Positions 51,638 through 59,980 of a stretch of DNA of 64,000 nucleotides are shown here, one piece after another. Source of the stretch: Methylocystis sp. (GTDB taxonomy: Bacteria; Pseudomonadota; Alphaproteobacteria; Rhizobiales; Beijerinckiaceae); NCBI GenBank assembly GCA_016178015.1, contig JACOUB010000034.1, positions 23,391 through 87,390 of the forward strand, read 5' to 3'. Both the position numbers and the translations under genes were made by a program. The notes beneath the pieces were generated by a model. The model was not told the origin of the DNA, ran no database searches, and saw only the letters and a list, made by a program, of their open reading frames with translations. The first letter of the stretch is position 1, and every line of letters starts with the position of its first letter.

Positions 51638-53490
51638 GGCGCCTTCCTCCACCAAGTTTCCAACGTCGCGCCGAACAAAGGGGCGTAACGAGGCAGGACA
51701 GCGGGCTTGGCGAGCGCGGTCGAGTAGGCGAACCATTGCTCGGCGGCGTGATAGAGCGGCACGATATAAAAGCCCGAGAGCAGGACGCGGTCATAAGCGC
51801 GCACGGCGGTCACGAAATCCTCGCGGTTGCGGGCGGCCAACAAGGCGCCGATGAGCGCGTCGATCGCCGGCGACGAGGCGCCCGCCAGATTGAACGAGGC
51901 TTCTTGCGCGGCGCTGGCGGAGCCCCAACGCATGCGCTGTTCGTTGCCCGGCGAGGCGGAGGCCAGCCACTGGCCGATCATCATGTCAAAATCGAATTTC
52001 TGACGCCGGCGCTGATACTGCACCTCGTCGACCTGACGCACGCCGGCCGAAACGCCGATCCGCCGCAAGGAAGATGAGAAGATGAGCGCCAGACGCTCCT
52101 GATTGCGATCCTTGACCATGATCTCGAACGAGACCGGGACGCCATCCTTGACGAGGCCGCTGTCGGACAGCTTGTAGCCAGCATCAGTGAGCAGAGCGAG
52201 CGCGCGCCGCGCCGTGTCGCGGTCGCGTCCCGAGCCATCGTTTACCGGCGGCCGCCAACGCCCTTCCAAAATGTCTTCGCGCACGGCGCCCGGAAAGGGG
52301 CGGAGCAGGGCGCGCTCCGCCTCGCTCGCCGGCCGCCCGGAGGAAGAGAGTTCGGATTCGTCGAAGAAGCTCTTGGTGCGCGTATAGAGATTGGAATAGA
52401 GATTGGCGTTGATCCATTCGAAATCGAACATCATGCCGAGCGCTTCGCGCAGGCGGACGTCGCGAAACAGATCGCGGCGCAGATTGAAGACGAAGCCTTC
52501 CATTCCCTTGGGCCCGGGGCTGTGCAGAGCTTCGGTGGCCACCCGCCCTTTGCGCAGCGCTGGAAAATCATAGCCGGTCACCCAGCGGGTGGGGCTCGTC
52601 TCCTCGCGGTAGTCCAGCAGTCCGGCCTTGAAAGCTTCGAACAGCGTGGCGCCGTCGCGAAAATAGTCGATGACGATCTCGTCGAAATTATAGAGCCCGC
52701 GCTGCGTTGGCAGGTCCTTGCCCCAGTAGTTCTCATCGCGTCGCAAGACGAGCTTTGCGCCCGGGGCCGCCTCGGCGACCACGTAAGGGCCGGAACCGAT
52801 CGGAATCGTCAGCGAGGCGTCGTCGAAATGCTCGATGTCGGTCGCATGTCGGGGCAAGACCGGCATAATGGCGAGAATGAGCGGCAATTCGCGATCGTCG
52901 GCGCCCGCGAGGTCGAAGCGGACCGTATAGGGGTCCGGCGCCTCGATCTTCTTGACGAGCCCGTAGGCGATGCGCTGTTGCGGGCGTCCCTTGGATTTTA
53001 AGAGTTCGAAAGAAAACAGCACGTCGGCGGAGGTCAGCGGCCGCCCGTCCGAGAAGCGGGCGCGCGGATCGAGGCGGAAAGCGATATGTTCGCGGCCTGC
53101 GTCCGTCTCGATCGATTGCGCGATCAGCCCGTAGAGCGTGAAAGGCTCGTCCAGCGAGCGCGCCATCAGGCTCTGAACGACATTGCCGGCAAGGCCCTGG
53201 GCGGCGGACCCGGACTTGAGATTGAACGGATTGAGGCTGTCGAAAGTCCCCGCCATCCCCAGCCGCAGGCGACCTCCTTTGGGCGCCCTCGGGTCGGCGT
53301 AAGGGAAATGGTCGAACCCCGGCGCCAGCGCGGGAAGGCCGTGCATGGCGATTCCATGCGTCGCCGCTTGCGGCGAAGCGTTCTGCGCCGCGGCGTTGAT
53401 AGCGGGGCAGAGCCAGATTGCGGCGACAATCGCGGCGAGCCGACGCTTGGCGCGGTAATCGACACGAGGGCGAATCGCTTGCCTGGTCAT
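51634..53490 (-). CDS. Family 5 extracellular solute-binding protein (oligopeptide/YejA-like)
   Basis: A 618-residue periplasmic protein with a signal peptide (RRLAAIVAAIWLCPAINAAAQ). The SBP family 5 core starts HGLPALAPGFDHFPYADPRAPKGG, and FDSLNPFNLK, RFSDGRPLTSADVLFSFE and PIGSGPYVV are characteristic of YejA/OppA-like proteins. It captures peptides or similar ligands for an ABC importer, but no permease or ATPase genes of that importer are in the window. The only coupled gene is the truncated ANL-like protein. The ligand cannot be inferred. Confidence 0.9.
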   Translation of the reverse strand: MTRQAIRPRVDYRAKRRLAAIVAAIWLCPAINAAAQNASPQAATHGIAMHGLPALAPGFDHFPYADPRAPKGGRLRLGMAGTFDSLNPFNLKSGSAAQGLAGNVVQSLMARSLDEPFTLYGLIAQSIETDAGREHIAFRLDPRARFSDGRPLTSADVLFSFELLKSKGRPQQRIAYGLVKKIEAPDPYTVRFDLAGADDRELPLILAIMPVLPRHATDIEHFDDASLTIPIGSGPYVVAEAAPGAKLVLRRDENYWGKDLPTQRGLYNFDEIVIDYFRDGATLFEAFKAGLLDYREETSPTRWVTGYDFPALRKGRVATEALHSPGPKGMEGFVFNLRRDLFRDVRLREALGMMFDFEWINANLYSNLYTRTKSFFDESELSSSGRPASEAERALLRPFPGAVREDILEGRWRPPVNDGSGRDRDTARRALALLTDAGYKLSDSGLVKDGVPVSFEIMVKDRNQERLALIFSSSLRRIGVSAGVRQVDEVQYQRRRQKFDFDMMIGQWLASASPGNEQRMRWGSASAAQEASFNLAGASSPAIDALIGALLAARNREDFVTAVRAYDRVLLSGFYIVPLYHAAEQWFAYSTALAKPAVLPRYAPLFGATLETWWRKAP

Positions 53491-53831
53491 CAGCGGACCA
53501 TAATCCAACCGCCGCGGGCATAAAGAACGGCGCTCGGCGCCGCTCGCCGGTATTTTTCAAGATTTCCCGGACGGCGTGGGCCCGAGTCGCGGATAAACCA
53601 AAAAAACAGCCTCGAACTCCCGGCTGGAATTTACCGCGACGAACATGGTAAGAGGCTTGCCGTCAACTCGTCGCCGTCTCTGGGAACGGAAAGCCAAAGC
53701 GAGGGGCCTTGCCTCGAACCCGGATAGCCGGCGCCGCGGCGGGACTTGAAAGATTGCCGGCTCGCCGCCGAAATGTGGCTCTCCTCGAACCGGATGATGC
53801 TTGCAAGCTCAAAGACTTGAAAGGATTTCGG
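53491..53831. other. Gene-free 341-bp divergent region upstream of ialB
   Basis: No ORF, repeat or RNA could be supported. It should contain the promoters of the solute-binding protein gene (minus) and ialB (plus), but no -35/-10 pair stands out. Confidence 0.5.
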
Positions 53832-54515
53832 ATGCAGATTCACTTCACGCGGCTGTGCGCCGCCGCGCTTGCGGGGGCCTTCTTCCTCGCCGGGGTCGCC
53901 GCCCACGCTCAGCAGGCGCAACCAGCGGCGCCGCAGCAGCAACAGCAGCAGCCGCAAGGGCCGATCAAGGCGGACCTCGTCGCCGTGCAGCCCGACTGGA
54001 CCAAAGTGTGCGGCAGCGATCCGCAGACGAAAAAGGAAATGTGTTACACGACCCGCGACTTCGGCGAGAAGGCCGACCAGCCGCTGCTGGCGCTCGCCGT
54101 TTATGACCCGAAGGGCGCCGATCAAAAGGTCATCCGTCTGCTGCTGCCGCCGGGTCTGATGTTGAAGCCTGGCTTCCGCTTCGCGGTCGATAAGGGCCAG
54201 ATGGAGAGCGGCTCTTTCGAGATCTGCTTCCCGAACGGCTGCTTCGCGGAGTCCAAGGTCAAGACCGCGGTCGTCGACAGCCTCAAGAAGGGCGAAAAGC
54301 TCATGGTCGTGGTGAAGAATCAGGTCAATAACGAAATAACCTTCGCTTTGCCGCTCGCCGGCTTCGGCAAGGCTTACGATGGTCCCGCCATCGATCCGAA
54401 GATTCTGGAGGAACAGCAGAAGAGACTCCAGGAAGAACTCAAGAAGAAGGCCGAGGAAGAGCGCAAGAAGCTCGACGCTCAGAAGGCCGCGCCGCCTGCT
54501 CCGGCCCCGAAGTAA
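53832..54515 (+). CDS. Invasion-associated locus B (IalB) family secreted protein
   Basis: A 227-residue protein with a signal peptide (RLCAAALAGAFFLAGVAAHAQ), a Gln-rich linker (QQAQPAAPQQQQQQPQ), then the IalB domain: DWTKVCGSDPQTKKEMCYTTRDF and SFEICFPNGCFAES hold its four cysteines (VCG, MCY, ICF, GCF), and LPLAGFGKAYDGP ends it. The last 40 residues are a charged helix (EEQQKRLQEELKKKAEEER) likely to form a coiled coil. IalB was named in Bartonella for erythrocyte invasion, but the family is ubiquitous in free-living alphaproteobacteria and of unknown role there. Confidence 0.88.
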   Translation: MQIHFTRLCAAALAGAFFLAGVAAHAQQAQPAAPQQQQQQPQGPIKADLVAVQPDWTKVCGSDPQTKKEMCYTTRDFGEKADQPLLALAVYDPKGADQKVIRLLLPPGLMLKPGFRFAVDKGQMESGSFEICFPNGCFAESKVKTAVVDSLKKGEKLMVVVKNQVNNEITFALPLAGFGKAYDGPAIDPKILEEQQKRLQEELKKKAEEERKKLDAQKAAPPAPAPK

Positions 54516-54531
54516 GACCAGCGGCGCCGAT

Positions 54532-54855
54532 TCATGGCTCGTCATGCTCGGCGCGGTCGGCATTTTTCACCGCGCCGAGCTGAAGTTCGTAGACGACCCG
54601 CTCAAGAAACCGCTTGTGGCGGCCGTCCGGCGCGAATGCGGCACCGAGCATGTGGTCTCCGATCACTGATGAGGCGTCGTCGCCGTACCATTGGCGGTAG
54701 CGCTCGGCCGCTTGTTTCACGTCGGCGTCGGATGGCTCCGCGCGCCGGGACAGCCGCGTCGCCGCAAGAAGCAGCACGGCGCCGACGATGCTGGCCACGT
54801 ACAAAGTCGCGATAGCCTGATACAGCCAGCGCAAGATAGCTAGAAAGGCGTCCAT
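54532..54855 (-). CDS. Small single-pass membrane protein of unknown function
   Basis: A 107-residue protein with one or two N-terminal helices (LRWLYQAIATLYVASIVGAVLLLAATRL) and a soluble C-terminal part (EPSDADVKQAAERYRQWYGD...VIGDHMLGAAFAPDGRHKRFLERVVYELQLG). It is convergent with ialB with 16 bp between. The codon pattern and the plausible membrane topology support a real gene, but no family was recognised. Confidence 0.55.
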   Translation of the reverse strand: MDAFLAILRWLYQAIATLYVASIVGAVLLLAATRLSRRAEPSDADVKQAAERYRQWYGDDASSVIGDHMLGAAFAPDGRHKRFLERVVYELQLGAVKNADRAEHDEP

Positions 54856-54973
54856 CGGCGTAGCCCGGCACGGATTGCGCCATGTAGATTATCGTCTACA
54901 AAGCCTCCTGCAAACAGGAAAATGTGACGATGAGTCCGTGGACGATCAGTCCACATGCGGGCGCCATGCGCCC

Positions 54974-55198
54974 ATGGCGACCTACCGGCGAGTCTTGGCG
55001 GACAACGTGAAGGCGGCGCGAAAGGCGCTCGGCCTCTCGCAGGAGGCGCTCGCTTTCGAGACGGAAATCGACCGGACCTACATCAGCGGGATCGAAAGAG
55101 GGAAGCGCAACCCCTCGCTCGACCTAATTGTGAGGCTGGCTGTTCGGCTGGACACAACCCCGGGGGAGCTGCTGACACCCCAGCGCAAGGCTCGCTAG
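54974..55198 (+). CDS. Small XRE-family transcriptional regulator
   Basis: A 74-residue single-domain HTH_3 protein: RVLADNVKAARKALGLSQEALAFETEIDRTYISGIERGKRNPSLDLIVRLA contains the helix-turn-helix (quoted pieces: GLSQEALAFET, RTYISGIERGKRNPSL), ending TTPGELLTP. The ATG at 54974 gives the compact domain; the frame is open upstream to 54875 but without similarity. The regulon is unknown; it may act on the divergent membrane-protein gene or on the hydrolase downstream. Confidence 0.85.
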   Translation: MATYRRVLADNVKAARKALGLSQEALAFETEIDRTYISGIERGKRNPSLDLIVRLAVRLDTTPGELLTPQRKAR

Positions 55199-55272
55199 CC
55201 TGCGTCGGCTTCGATCGCCTTGAGTTTGCGTCATGCCGGCGGCGCAATTTCATGACGGATTGACGCGTTGCA

Positions 55273-56181
55273 ATGCCGAGCGCCCTGAACTTCAAGAATT
55301 TCGAGGCGCGCCTCGGCGATGCGCCGAGCGTCTTGCCGCGAAGGCAACAGCGCACCACTGCCGATGCGGGCGGGATTGACCTCGCCTACGAGGTCTACGC
55401 GCCCGCCGGCGATTTCAGCGACCTGCTCGTCTTCTATCACGGCGGCGGCGCCAACATGCGCGCAGGATATAATCGGCTTGCGACGGAGCTTGTCAGCCGC
55501 TCGCCGCTCGCCGTTTGCCTCACCGACATGCGCGGGCACGGCGCGTCAGGCGGCCGGCGTGGTCACGCCGAGTCACCCGCCGACGTTTGGAAGGACGTCG
55601 ACCGCTTGGTCGCGCAACTAGCACGGGACTTCCCAGGCGTAAGGATTCACCTTGGCGGCCATTCGAGCGCGGCCGGCATGCTGCTCAACTATCGCACTCT
55701 CTATACACCGCAGGCGGATGTGTGCAGCCTGATCTTGCTGGCGCCGGAATTCGGGTTCCGCGCCAAGCTCTATCGCAGCGGCACCGCGGGGAGCGGTTCG
55801 TTTGCGCGCCTCCAGATATGGCCATTTCTCCTCCATTCCATCTCCGGCGGTTATTTCGGCGGCGGAATCTCGGCGGTGGCGCTGAACTACAAAGGGTCGC
55901 AGGGGCCTGAGATAGGCTACGTGCAAAAATACACGGTGAACATGGCGATTGCCGTGACTCCCAAGGACCCGGCCGGACAATTGGCGCGGTTCGACTTGCC
56001 GACCTGGATCGGAATCGCTGGCGACGACGAGTTGATCGACGCGGAGAAACTCGACGTCTTCATCGCCCGCCATGCGCCGCCCTGCGTAAGAAGAGAAGCG
56101 CTTCCCGGGACGACTCATCTCGAGGCAATCCTCGACGCCCACGCGCCGATTCTGACGGCCCTCGACCTCGATCATTCGTAG
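55273..56181 (+). CDS. Alpha/beta hydrolase (monoacylglycerol lipase/lysophospholipase-like)
   Basis: A 302-residue serine hydrolase. The oxyanion segment is LVFYHGGGANMRAGY, followed by LTDMRGHGASGGRRGH; the nucleophile elbow is LGGHSSAAG (Ser131), the acid is in GIAGDDELID, and the His is in LPGTTHLEAIL. The DMRGHGxSgGxRGH pattern is typical of Serine aminopeptidase S33/lysophospholipase-type hydrolases. Cytoplasmic; the substrate is unknown. It is convergent with accA, with 7 bp between. Confidence 0.82.
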   Translation: MPSALNFKNFEARLGDAPSVLPRRQQRTTADAGGIDLAYEVYAPAGDFSDLLVFYHGGGANMRAGYNRLATELVSRSPLAVCLTDMRGHGASGGRRGHAESPADVWKDVDRLVAQLARDFPGVRIHLGGHSSAAGMLLNYRTLYTPQADVCSLILLAPEFGFRAKLYRSGTAGSGSFARLQIWPFLLHSISGGYFGGGISAVALNYKGSQGPEIGYVQKYTVNMAIAVTPKDPAGQLARFDLPTWIGIAGDDELIDAEKLDVFIARHAPPCVRREALPGTTHLEAILDAHAPILTALDLDHS

Positions 56182-56188
56182 GCCGGCG

Positions 56189-57142
56189 TCAGATCTTGCG
56201 GCCGACGGCGAGGAACTTTTCGGCTCGCGCGCTGGCGATTTGTTCGCGCGATAAATTGGCGAGCCCGGCCAGCGTCGCGGCGATCGCCTCGCCGACGCTG
56301 GCGACCGCCGCCTCTGGATTGCGATGGGCGCCGCCCGCCGGTTCGGGCACGATCACGTCGATGATGCCGAACTTGAGCAAATCCTGAGCGGTGATCTTCA
56401 TGCTCGTCGCCGCCTCTTCCGCCTTGGAGGCGTCGCGCCACAGAATGGAAGCCGAAGCCTCGGGCGAGGCCACCGTGTAGACGGCATGTTCGAGCATCAG
56501 GACCTTGTTGCAGCTGGCGATGGCGACGGCGCCGCCGGACCCGCCTTCGCCGACGACCACCGCGATATTGGGCACCCCAAGCGCCAACGAGCAATCCGTC
56601 GAGCGGGCGATCGCCTCCGCCTGACCGCGCTGCTCGGCGTCGACGCCGGGAAAGGCGCCCGCCGTATCGACCAGCGACACCACCGGCAGACCGAAGCGGT
56701 CGGCGAGCTCCATCAAGCGCACCGCCTTGCGGTAGCCCTCCGGCCGCGCCATGCCGAAATTATGTTTGAGGCGGCTCTGCGTATCGGAACCCTTCTCCTG
56801 GCCGATGACGCAAACGGGCTCTCCGTTGAACCGGCCAAAGCCACCGACAATGGCGTTGTCCTCGCCGAAGGCGCGATCGCCGGCGAGCGGCGTGAATTCG
56901 GCAAACAGCGCCCGCACGTAATCGGCAAATTTCGGCCGCTGCGGGTGCCGCGCGACCTGGATTTTCTGCCAAGGGGTGAGCGAGGCGTAAAGGTCGGCGA
57001 GCGCCTTGGCCGACTTCGCCTCGAGCTTTGTCAATTCCTCGGCGATCGAAACGCCGCTGCCTTTTGACGCCAGCGCGCGCAATTCTTCGACCTTGGTCTC
57101 CAGCTCGGCGACCGATTTTTCGAAGTCCAGATAAGAGCGCAT
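56189..57142 (-). CDS. accA: Acetyl-CoA carboxylase carboxyltransferase subunit alpha AccA
   Basis: A 317-residue subunit of the carboxyltransferase that makes malonyl-CoA, the first committed step of fatty-acid synthesis. YLDFEKSVAELETKVEELR at the start, HPQRPKFADYV, DRAFGEDNAIVGGFGRF, GQEKGSDTQSRLKHNFGMARPEGYRKA, and VDTAGAFPGVDAEQRGQAEAIA (in shorter pieces) are AccA hallmarks, as is GEGGSGGAVAIA. The start at 57142 gives the usual length; the frame is open to 57232. Confidence 0.96.
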   Translation of the reverse strand: MRSYLDFEKSVAELETKVEELRALASKGSGVSIAEELTKLEAKSAKALADLYASLTPWQKIQVARHPQRPKFADYVRALFAEFTPLAGDRAFGEDNAIVGGFGRFNGEPVCVIGQEKGSDTQSRLKHNFGMARPEGYRKAVRLMELADRFGLPVVSLVDTAGAFPGVDAEQRGQAEAIARSTDCSLALGVPNIAVVVGEGGSGGAVAIASCNKVLMLEHAVYTVASPEASASILWRDASKAEEAATSMKITAQDLLKFGIIDVIVPEPAGGAHRNPEAAVASVGEAIAATLAGLANLSREQIASARAEKFLAVGRKI

Positions 57143-57309
57143 ACGGAGAAGATGTCGGCTGTGGCGGCGCCGCCTTGGGCGCCGCAGGGTGGCCTGCGCG
57201 CGGAAACTGGCCGTATACTGATGGGAAGTCAAGAACGCCGCGACGGGCTCATTGCGCCGCCGCCCCGCCGCCGGCGCCGGTTCGAAATGAGGAGCGTTGC
57301 GAAACTGCC

Positions 57310-58194
57310 ATGAACTGCTCCGACGTGCGCGTCAGCCGTTTCGCCGTCGCCCCGGACGGGCTGCGACTGCATTATCTCGAACATGAATCAAAGCAGGATC
57401 GGCGGGCGCCGGTCGTCTGCCTGCCCGGACTGACCCGTTCGGCGCAGGATTTCGACCGCTTGGCGCGCGCCCTCGCCACGTCGGCGGATGGAGCGGGACG
57501 CAGGGTTCTGGCGCTCGACTATCGCGGCCGCGGATTGTCCGACTGGGACCCCGAGTGGGCGCATTACAACCTCGAGGTCGAGCAGCAGGACATTCTGGCG
57601 ACGCTCGCGGCCGCCAAGGTCAGGAGCGCCGTTTTCATCGGAACGTCGCGCGGCGGCGTCCATATCATGCGCCTCGCGGCAGCGCGGCCCGAGCTCCTGC
57701 GCGCGGCGGTCATCAACGACATTGGTCCGACGGTCGAGCTGGCCGGCCTTCTGCGCATCAAGGACTATGTCGGAAAGCTGCCGCAGCCGGCCTCCTTCCG
57801 CGAAGCCGTCGCCTTGGTGCGGCGACTCGCCGGCGCGTATTTCACGAATCTCCCCGACGCCGACTGGGAAACTTACGTACAACACACGTTCGTCGAGCAA
57901 GATGGCCGCTGGCGAGCGCAATACGATCCGGCGGTCGCGCACGCGCTCGATTCGGTCGGCGCCGATAAACCGCCCACTCAGTTCTGGCCGCAGTTTGCGG
58001 CGCTGGCGCGGGTCCCGGTCCTTGGCATTCGCGGTTCGAATTCCGATCTGCTCTCGCCAGAAACCTTTGCCGAGATGCAGAAGCGCCATCCGGCCTTCGA
58101 GGCGCTCATCGTCGAGGGCCAAGGCCACGCGCCGCTGCTTCTGGACGCCCCGACCATCGCGGCGATCATGGAGTTTATCGGTCGTTGCCCATAA
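57310..58194 (+). CDS. Alpha/beta hydrolase (HAD-like esterase/haloperoxidase type)
   Basis: A 294-residue alpha/beta-hydrolase. VVCLPGLTRSAQDFDRLARAL forms the oxyanion strand, LALDYRGRGLSDWDP follows, the nucleophile elbow is IGTSRGGVHIM (Ser113), and the terminal His lies in EGQGHAPLLLD, with Asp in RGSNSDLLS. This is the common esterase/dehalogenase-like arrangement. The substrate is unknown. It is divergent from accA (168 bp). Confidence 0.85.
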   Translation: MNCSDVRVSRFAVAPDGLRLHYLEHESKQDRRAPVVCLPGLTRSAQDFDRLARALATSADGAGRRVLALDYRGRGLSDWDPEWAHYNLEVEQQDILATLAAAKVRSAVFIGTSRGGVHIMRLAAARPELLRAAVINDIGPTVELAGLLRIKDYVGKLPQPASFREAVALVRRLAGAYFTNLPDADWETYVQHTFVEQDGRWRAQYDPAVAHALDSVGADKPPTQFWPQFAALARVPVLGIRGSNSDLLSPETFAEMQKRHPAFEALIVEGQGHAPLLLDAPTIAAIMEFIGRCP

Positions 58195-58292
58195 GTTGCG
58201 CAAATTGCGTCGCACCGTAGGGTCTGGGCCAACCATTCGCCCGCCCGCCTCGCCGACGCCCGCCATTGACACAAGCAGGGTGGAACTGGTCT

Positions 58293-59168
58293 ATGCGCTG
58301 GCGTCTTCCCGCGGTTTGGCCGCGCCTGCCGAAAGGATATCTTAAGCTGTCGCTCGCCTCTCTCCCTTTAACGACCTATGTCGCCCCGTTCGAGCGGGCC
58401 TGGCACCATCGGGACCTCATTCGCGCCGTGGCGCGGCGCGAATTCGTTGTGCGGTTTCGCGGCTCCATGCTCGGCCCGCTGTGGGCCGTGATCTCGCCGC
58501 TCGTCATGCTGCTCACCTATACGGCGCTGTTTTCGATCACCGTCCCGCAACTGGCGGAAGGTAAGACCATCAGCGAATACGCCAGCAGCATCTTCATCGG
58601 GCTCATCGTCTTCCAACTGTTTAGCGAAATCGCCTATCGCGCGCCCATGCTCTTGCATGAGCACGTGCATTTCGTGAAGAAGTCGATTTTTCCGAGCGAG
58701 ACCATCGCCTGGACGGCGACGATCAGGGCTTTCACCTACGGAGGCGTCAGCTTTGCTGTTTTTATCGTGTTTCGCCTCTTGACGGCGGGCGCGCTTCCCT
58801 GGACCATATTGTTTACGCCGTTTCTGATCGTTCCCTTCGCTCTGTTCATTTTAGGCGTCGTATGGTTTTTCATGGCGCTCGGCGCCTTTACGCGCGATGT
58901 TGCGCACATCATGGCGTCGATTGTTCCGGTCTTGATGTTCGCGACGCCGGTCTTTTATACTCTGGCGCAGATGCCGACCTACATAGCGGCATGGTTGCAG
59001 ATCAATCTGGTCGGGGACTACGTTGAAATGTTACGCAGCGTCGCGATCGACGGACGTTTTCCCAATCCGTTCTTTTATATCGTGGTCGTCGCCGCCTCTT
59101 ACGCCGTGTTCTTTTTCGGCTATCAATTCTTCATGCGCTACAAATCGGTTATCGTCGATGTCATCTGA
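58293..59168 (+). CDS. ABC-2 type polysaccharide exporter permease (Wzm/KpsM-like)
   Basis: A 291-residue membrane protein with six predicted helices. RELIRAVARREFVVRFRGSMLGPLWAVISPL (here HRDLIRAVARREF and VRFRGSMLGPLW) is the classic N-terminal motif of polysaccharide ABC exporters, and YVEMLRSVAIDGRFPNP near the end is also conserved. It moves lipid-linked O-antigen or capsule polysaccharide across the inner membrane with the following ATPase, with which it overlaps by 11 bp. The start is ambiguous: ATG 58293 or TTG 58266. Confidence 0.9.
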   Translation: MRWRLPAVWPRLPKGYLKLSLASLPLTTYVAPFERAWHHRDLIRAVARREFVVRFRGSMLGPLWAVISPLVMLLTYTALFSITVPQLAEGKTISEYASSIFIGLIVFQLFSEIAYRAPMLLHEHVHFVKKSIFPSETIAWTATIRAFTYGGVSFAVFIVFRLLTAGALPWTILFTPFLIVPFALFILGVVWFFMALGAFTRDVAHIMASIVPVLMFATPVFYTLAQMPTYIAAWLQINLVGDYVEMLRSVAIDGRFPNPFFYIVVVAASYAVFFFGYQFFMRYKSVIVDVI

Positions 59169-59892
59169 ACCCATTATCCGCTGCTCGGGCGTCGGCAAGG
59201 CGTTCCAGCTCTATCTGCATCAGAACGATCAGCTGAAACAGATCCTGTTCGGCGTGTGGAAGAAATTCTATAAAGAAAAATGGGTCTTGCATGACGTCAA
59301 CTTTACCGTTCGCAAGGGCGAGCGGGTCGGCATCATCGGGCGCAACGGCGCCGGCAAGACGACATTGTTGCAAATTCTGTGCGGCATAACGCGTCCGACT
59401 AAAGGGTCTTACGAAGTCAGGGGCCGCATCGCGCCGATTCTCGCCCTCGGCTCGGGGTTCGACGGGCAGTTGACCGGGCGGGAAAACGCCATTATCGGCG
59501 CCGCCATTCTCGGGTTGAAGCGCAAGGAAATCGCTAGGCGTCTGTCGGCGATCGCCGCCTTCGCCGACATCGGCCCGGCTTTTGAGCAACCGATGCGCAC
59601 CTATTCCACCGGCATGATGGCGCGCGTCGCCTTCGCCATTTGCGCCCACGCCGACGCCGATGTTCTCATGGTTGATGAGGCGTTGTCGGTCGGCGACGAA
59701 GTTTTCCAGAAAAAATGCGAGGCCTTCATCGAAGATTTCGCCGCCACCGGCACGATTCTCGTGGTCTCCCACGACCTCAATTTTATCGCCAGGTGCGACC
59801 AAATCATTTGGATCGACAACGGCGTCGTACGCGCGATGGGAGCTCCCAGCGAGGTTATCGCACGCTATCGGAACGCGCTTGTTGCGGCGTGA
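59158..59892 (+). CDS. Polysaccharide ABC transporter ATP-binding protein (Wzt/KpsT-like)
   Basis: A 244-residue ATPase: Walker A GRNGAGKTT (61-69), signature TYSTGMMAR (148-156), Walker B VLMVDEALSVGD (169-180), and switch His205 in VVSHD. The ..IGRNGAGKTTLLQILCGITRPTKGSYEVRGRIAPILALGSGF run (short pieces) is typical of Wzt/RfbE/KpsT. The C-terminal substrate-binding domain of classic Wzt is missing, so this is the short, KpsT-like form. It overlaps the permease by 11 bp. Confidence 0.93.
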   Translation: MSSEPIIRCSGVGKAFQLYLHQNDQLKQILFGVWKKFYKEKWVLHDVNFTVRKGERVGIIGRNGAGKTTLLQILCGITRPTKGSYEVRGRIAPILALGSGFDGQLTGRENAIIGAAILGLKRKEIARRLSAIAAFADIGPAFEQPMRTYSTGMMARVAFAICAHADADVLMVDEALSVGDEVFQKKCEAFIEDFAATGTILVVSHDLNFIARCDQIIWIDNGVVRAMGAPSEVIARYRNALVAA

Positions 59893-59980
59893 GACCTTAC
59901 CTCTCCCCGCTTGCGGTGAGAGCGAGAAATCCGGGTGGTTCGCCCGATGCCTTACGATACGATAGCGGGCATAGAACCAT

